Below are positions 6,451 through 9,108 of a stretch of 9,108 bases of DNA, in pieces. Location: contig JAESSZ010000632.1 of NCBI GenBank assembly GCA_016763875.1, positions 1 through 9,108 on the forward strand. Direction: 5' to 3'. The notes beneath the pieces are model-generated. The model was not told the DNA's origin, did no database searches, and saw only the letters and a list, made by a program, of their open reading frames with translations. Source of the stretch: Nannocystaceae bacterium. GTDB taxonomy: Bacteria; Myxococcota_A; Polyangia; Nannocystales; Nannocystaceae. Positions within the stretch are counted from its first letter, which is position 1; every line of letters starts with the position of its first letter. The position numbers and the translations under genes are program-made.

Positions 6451-8079
6451 CTACAGCGGCACGACGCCCGCGTACCGCACGGCGGTCAGGTACGCGATGT
6501 CGCGGTCGAACGTGGTCAAATCGTCGCGACTGAACTCGCGGAGGTGCTCGTGCCCGCATGCACGCGCCAGCACCTTCATGAACCCGACGGACGTGTCGAA
6601 GAAGTTGGTCAACTGGGTCGCCGACTTGTCGATTTCCAACCGACGACGGAGGTGCGATTTCTGCGTCGCGATGCCGACGGGGCAGTTGTTGGTATGGCAC
6701 GCCCGCATGCCCAAGCAACCGATAGCCTGCATTGCCGCGTTCGACACGGCGATTCCGTCGGCCCCCAATGCCATGGCTTTGACGAAGTCCGACTCCGTAC
6801 GAAGCCCGCCCGTGATGATGAGCGTGACGTCGTCCCGGCCTCGACTGTCGAGATGGTGACGGGCGCGAGCCAATGCGACCATCGTGGGCACCGAGATGTT
6901 CTGCCGAAAGATCTCGGGTGCAGCGCCAGTACCCCCGCCACGACCGTCGACAATGATGTAGTCCGCGGTCGCCTCCAGCGCGAAGTCGATGTCGGCCTCG
7001 ATGTGTTGTGCGCTTAGCTTGAACCCAATCGGGATACCGCCCGAGACCTCGCGAACCTCGTCGGCGATACGAGCAAAATCCGCAGGCGTGTTCAGGTCGG
7101 CAAACGTCGACGGGCTGATCGCGGGCGTGCCGGGCTCAAGCCCCCGGACCTCGGCGATCTTGCCCACCACCTTGGAGCCAGGCAGATGCCCACCGGTCCC
7201 CGTCTTGGCACCCTGCCCCCCTTTGAAGTGGAAGGCTTGAACCCGCTTGACCTTGTCGAGGCTCCATCCGAACCGCGCCGACGCCAACTCGTAGAAGTAG
7301 CGCGAGTTGGCGGCCTGTTCTTCCGGCAGCATGCCGCCCTCGCCCGAGCAGATCCCAGTCCCCGATCCTTCGGCCCCCTTGGCGAGTGCAACCTTGGCTT
7401 CCTCGCTCAGTGCGCCGAAGCTCATGTCGCTGACCATCAGCGGGATCTCTAGTCGCAACGGTTTTTTAGCCCGCGGACCGATGACCAGCTCGGTGCCCAC
7501 GGGATGGTCGTCGAGTTTGGGCTTGCGGTGGAGCTGCGCGGTCAGCAGCTGCAACGAGTCCCATCGCGGGAGTTCGGTCAGCGGCACGCCCATGGACGAC
7601 ATCGGCCCGTGGTGCCCGGACTTTTCAGGGCCCATCACCGCGAGCTGGCGCGTGCGCTTGTTGTAGGGCTCCTCCGGGCCGCCGTGCAGATCGTCGAACA
7701 AGCCCAAGTAGCTGTCGCGATCGTAGGCCTGGGGATGGGCGTCGTGCCAGGAAGCGATCTCCGCCTCGTCGACGAACACGCCGTCTTCGTCGACCCAGGC
7801 CTCGAAGCGGTGGAGGGCCTCCTTGTTGTCGTAGGCGCTCACTCCCGTCTCCAGCCGGTAATCCCAACCGTGCAGCCCACAAAGCAGATCGTTGCCCTCA
7901 ACCGTACCGTCGGACATCAGCGCGCCGCGGTGCAAGCACCGACCGAACAGGACAGAAACTCGGTCATCAAACCGCACGATCACCAGGTCGACGTTTGCGA
8001 CCAAAGCGTACGCGGGCTCTCGGTCGGCGAGCGTCGACCACGTTGCAATCTTGAGGGGACGAGTCGGACTGTTGGGCAT
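6451..8079 (-). CDS. Rieske domain fused to glutamate-synthase-type FMN/3Fe-4S domain
   Basis: Residues 8-108 of this 542-residue protein form a Rieske [2Fe-2S] domain with CLH (C48, H50) and CGLH (C67, H70). Residues 140-540 match the FMN-binding synthase domain of glutamate synthase. Visible motifs are SDMSFGALS (217-225), SGEGGMLPEE (245-254), KGGQGAKTGTGGHLPG (286-301), GRGGGTGAAP (379-388), and the 3Fe-4S cysteines C455, C461 and C466 in C-x5-C-x4-C followed by PVGIATQ. The glutaminase domain and the C-terminal beta-helix of bacterial GltB are absent, and no GltD-like subunit lies in the window. In the known enzyme this domain aminates 2-oxoglutarate with reduced FMN. Here the amine source and acceptor are unknown, and the Rieske centre is a plausible electron entry point. 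No signal peptide is seen. The gene sits between a lipoprotein gene (23-base gap) and the Rieske-ThDP fusion (45-base gap). Domain calls are firm, pathway is open. Confidence 0.92.
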   Translation of the reverse strand: MPNSPTRPLKIATWSTLADREPAYALVANVDLVIVRFDDRVSVLFGRCLHRGALMSDGTVEGNDLLCGLHGWDYRLETGVSAYDNKEALHRFEAWVDEDGVFVDEAEIASWHDAHPQAYDRDSYLGLFDDLHGGPEEPYNKRTRQLAVMGPEKSGHHGPMSSMGVPLTELPRWDSLQLLTAQLHRKPKLDDHPVGTELVIGPRAKKPLRLEIPLMVSDMSFGALSEEAKVALAKGAEGSGTGICSGEGGMLPEEQAANSRYFYELASARFGWSLDKVKRVQAFHFKGGQGAKTGTGGHLPGSKVVGKIAEVRGLEPGTPAISPSTFADLNTPADFARIADEVREVSGGIPIGFKLSAQHIEADIDFALEATADYIIVDGRGGGTGAAPEIFRQNISVPTMVALARARHHLDSRGRDDVTLIITGGLRTESDFVKAMALGADGIAVSNAAMQAIGCLGMRACHTNNCPVGIATQKSHLRRRLEIDKSATQLTNFFDTSVGFMKVLARACGHEHLREFSRDDLTTFDRDIAYLTAVRYAGVVPL

Positions 8080-8102
8080 GGGTTCTCGGGGTCTGTCACG
8101 AG

Positions 8103-8924
8103 CTACTGCGCGACGCAGTCCGCCTCGGCACCGATCGCCGAGAAACGAATGTAGTCGAAGCGCGCTTCAAGGTCTGGGTCCTGGCTGGTGTCAGGCGCCT
8201 CCGCGCTCGTGTTCCACCCCCCAGCAACAAGACCCACCTGCAGGTCTTGGGGTAGCTCGACGCGATCGAATCGGTTGACCACGCTGAAGCTGGGCTCGCC
8301 CTCGAGCTGGCGCGCCAACACGATCACGTTGCCCACGCGACACATACGAAGTAGGCCACGGTGCGGGCCGTCGATAAGCTCAAGAACAGAGCTGGAGTTG
8401 ACGGTCGTCTTACCTTCGGAGGCGATCTGATCTCCGAGTTGGCGTCCGGTGTTGAACATCACCCAGTTGGCACGCCCGGATCCGAAACGGGGATCCCGCG
8501 CCATCAAGCCCGCGGAGTTGAACTGTTTATCTGGCGGGGCATCGGGGCTTCCGATCTTGGTCGCTGCCACATCGATCTCCACCATGAAGTCGCCACGGAC
8601 CATCTTGTAGATGAGCGGCGCCTCAAAGTCGTCGAACCATCCGCCCGACTTGGGACGCAGCGTCATCATGCCCGCGTTGCTACTGTCGATATCGAGCAGG
8701 CTATGGGTCGCCGCAACCCCCTTGACCTCGTGCCACACGCGCCATTGCGACAGCGTGGCGGCATCGTCGAACTCGTCCGACAACCCAGGCTCGCTCGCGG
8801 CACGTCCCGCGGGTTCGTCGACAGTAGACAGCCCGTCTCCGCCTGCGACGCCGTCGGTCTGGTCGCCTGAGGTGCAACCAAGAACCACGGCCGCCGCAAG
8901 CAGCGCAAGATTGAAGCGGGTCAT
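8103..8924 (-). CDS. Lipoprotein with DUF1349/concanavalin-like beta-sandwich domain
   Basis: This predicted exported lipoprotein has 273 residues. I use the ATG at 8924 because it gives a classical short signal (MTRF, then a hydrophobic run) ending in lipobox VLGC with the lipid cysteine at residue 17. An upstream in-frame ATG at 8957 would add 11 residues that do not fit a signal. Residues 18-46 are a Gly/Asp/Ser-rich linker. Residues 48-262 look like a beta sandwich of the DUF1349 or laminin-G/jelly-roll kind: the opening LSDEFDDAATLSQW, the central VRGDFMVEIDVA (109-120), GLMARD (139-144) and the closing DLEARFDYIRFS (251-262) are typical. Such domains often bind carbohydrate or act as accessory modules; I see no catalytic site. 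C195 and C270 could form a disulfide. It is first in the probable operon with the two Rieske fusion genes, which is unexpected for an envelope protein next to apparently cytoplasmic redox enzymes. Family call is moderate. Confidence 0.8.
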   Translation of the reverse strand: MTRFNLALLAAAVVLGCTSGDQTDGVAGGDGLSTVDEPAGRAASEPGLSDEFDDAATLSQWRVWHEVKGVAATHSLLDIDSSNAGMMTLRPKSGGWFDDFEAPLIYKMVRGDFMVEIDVAATKIGSPDAPPDKQFNSAGLMARDPRFGSGRANWVMFNTGRQLGDQIASEGKTTVNSSSVLELIDGPHRGLLRMCRVGNVIVLARQLEGEPSFSVVNRFDRVELPQDLQVGLVAGGWNTSAEAPDTSQDPDLEARFDYIRFSAIGAEADCVAQ

Positions 8925-9055
8925 GGGCAGCACTGTACACGCTTCGCTGACCACCATCGCGGAGGCGTCCGCCGCCGTAGTGCGCCCGGTTTGGTCCGCA
9001 CGATGTGTCGATCTTGTCTTGCCTAGTCGATGGAAAATGCAGGATCGTAGGCCTC
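8925..9055. promoter_or_regulatory. Divergent intergenic region, likely promoters both ways
   Basis: These 131 bases separate the minus-strand operon (start 8924) from the plus-strand gene at 9056, so promoters for both should be here. I could not identify a -35/-10 pair with confidence. A short perfect stem gcgga/tccgc with loop ggcg lies at about 8960-8973. The placement is the only evidence for the call. Confidence 0.35.
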
Positions 9056-9108
9056 ATGGACGCGCGAGCATCTGCAGCGGCGTTGGTGTCGGCAGCGTTG
9101 CTGCTCGC
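9056..9108 (+). CDS. Start of an exported protein gene, truncated by window end
   Basis: The ATG at 9056 opens a frame that stays open to the end of the window and encodes an N-terminus with Arg at residue 4 followed by an Ala/Leu/Val-rich stretch (AAALVSAALLLA). This looks like the start of a signal peptide or lipoprotein signal. AGG about six bases upstream (9048-9050) is a plausible weak ribosome-binding site. Only 17 complete codons are visible, so no function can be given. Confidence 0.5.
   Translation, partial: MDARASAAALVSAALLL

Noticed and set aside
8925..8957. Upstream ATG at 8957 for the DUF1349-like lipoprotein
   Set aside because: It would add an 11-residue polar and mixed leader before the classical MTRF signal start, spoiling the short lipoprotein signal peptide.
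8991..8997. ttggtcc, also at 2046-2052, as a shared promoter box about 60 bases before two plus-strand starts
   Set aside because: Only seven bases are shared, no matching -10 element lies at a proper distance in either case, and at 2046 the motif is better explained by complementarity to 2094-2100.

Overview
The window is GC-rich DNA with compact gene spacing and very weak Shine-Dalgarno signals. It encodes two lipoproteins; the first has a long Thr/Gly/Asp/Glu-rich linker after the lipid-anchored cysteine. That style, with the gene content, suggests a myxobacterium, most likely of the Nannocystis/Plesiocystis/Enhygromyxa group. This assignment is an inference from sequence style, not a database match.

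Layout: positions 1-359 hold a 15-bp tandem repeat cut by the left edge, then a gene-poor leader with two inverted-repeat pairs. Three plus-strand genes follow: a lipoprotein with a complete metzincin zinc-protease signature (360-2006), a small four-helix membrane protein (2104-2463), and a stand-alone FAD-dependent amine-oxidase-type oxidoreductase resembling the MnmC C-terminal or ThiO fold (2527-3543). A perfect 11-bp hairpin (3526-3554) marks the convergent junction.

The minus strand from 8924 down to 3583 carries three tightly spaced genes (gaps of 23 and 45 bases) that look like one operon. They are a lipoprotein with a DUF1349/jelly-roll-like domain, a fusion of a Rieske [2Fe-2S] domain to the FMN/3Fe-4S domain of glutamate synthase, and a 940-residue three-part fusion. 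The last protein joins a domain with a WPHHFD motif, a Rieske domain and a full pyruvate-oxidase-like thiamine diphosphate enzyme. A new plus-strand gene with a signal-peptide-like start begins at 9056 and leaves the window, divergent from the operon.

The most interesting content is this operon. Two different redox enzymes, one thiamine-diphosphate/flavin type and one FMN/iron-sulfur type, each carry their own Rieske domain in neighbouring genes. A reasonable hypothesis is an electron-transfer pair in which 2-oxoacid oxidation by the pyruvate-oxidase-like protein feeds electrons through the Rieske centres to the glutamate-synthase-like flavoprotein. The substrates and the direction of electron flow cannot be read from the sequence.
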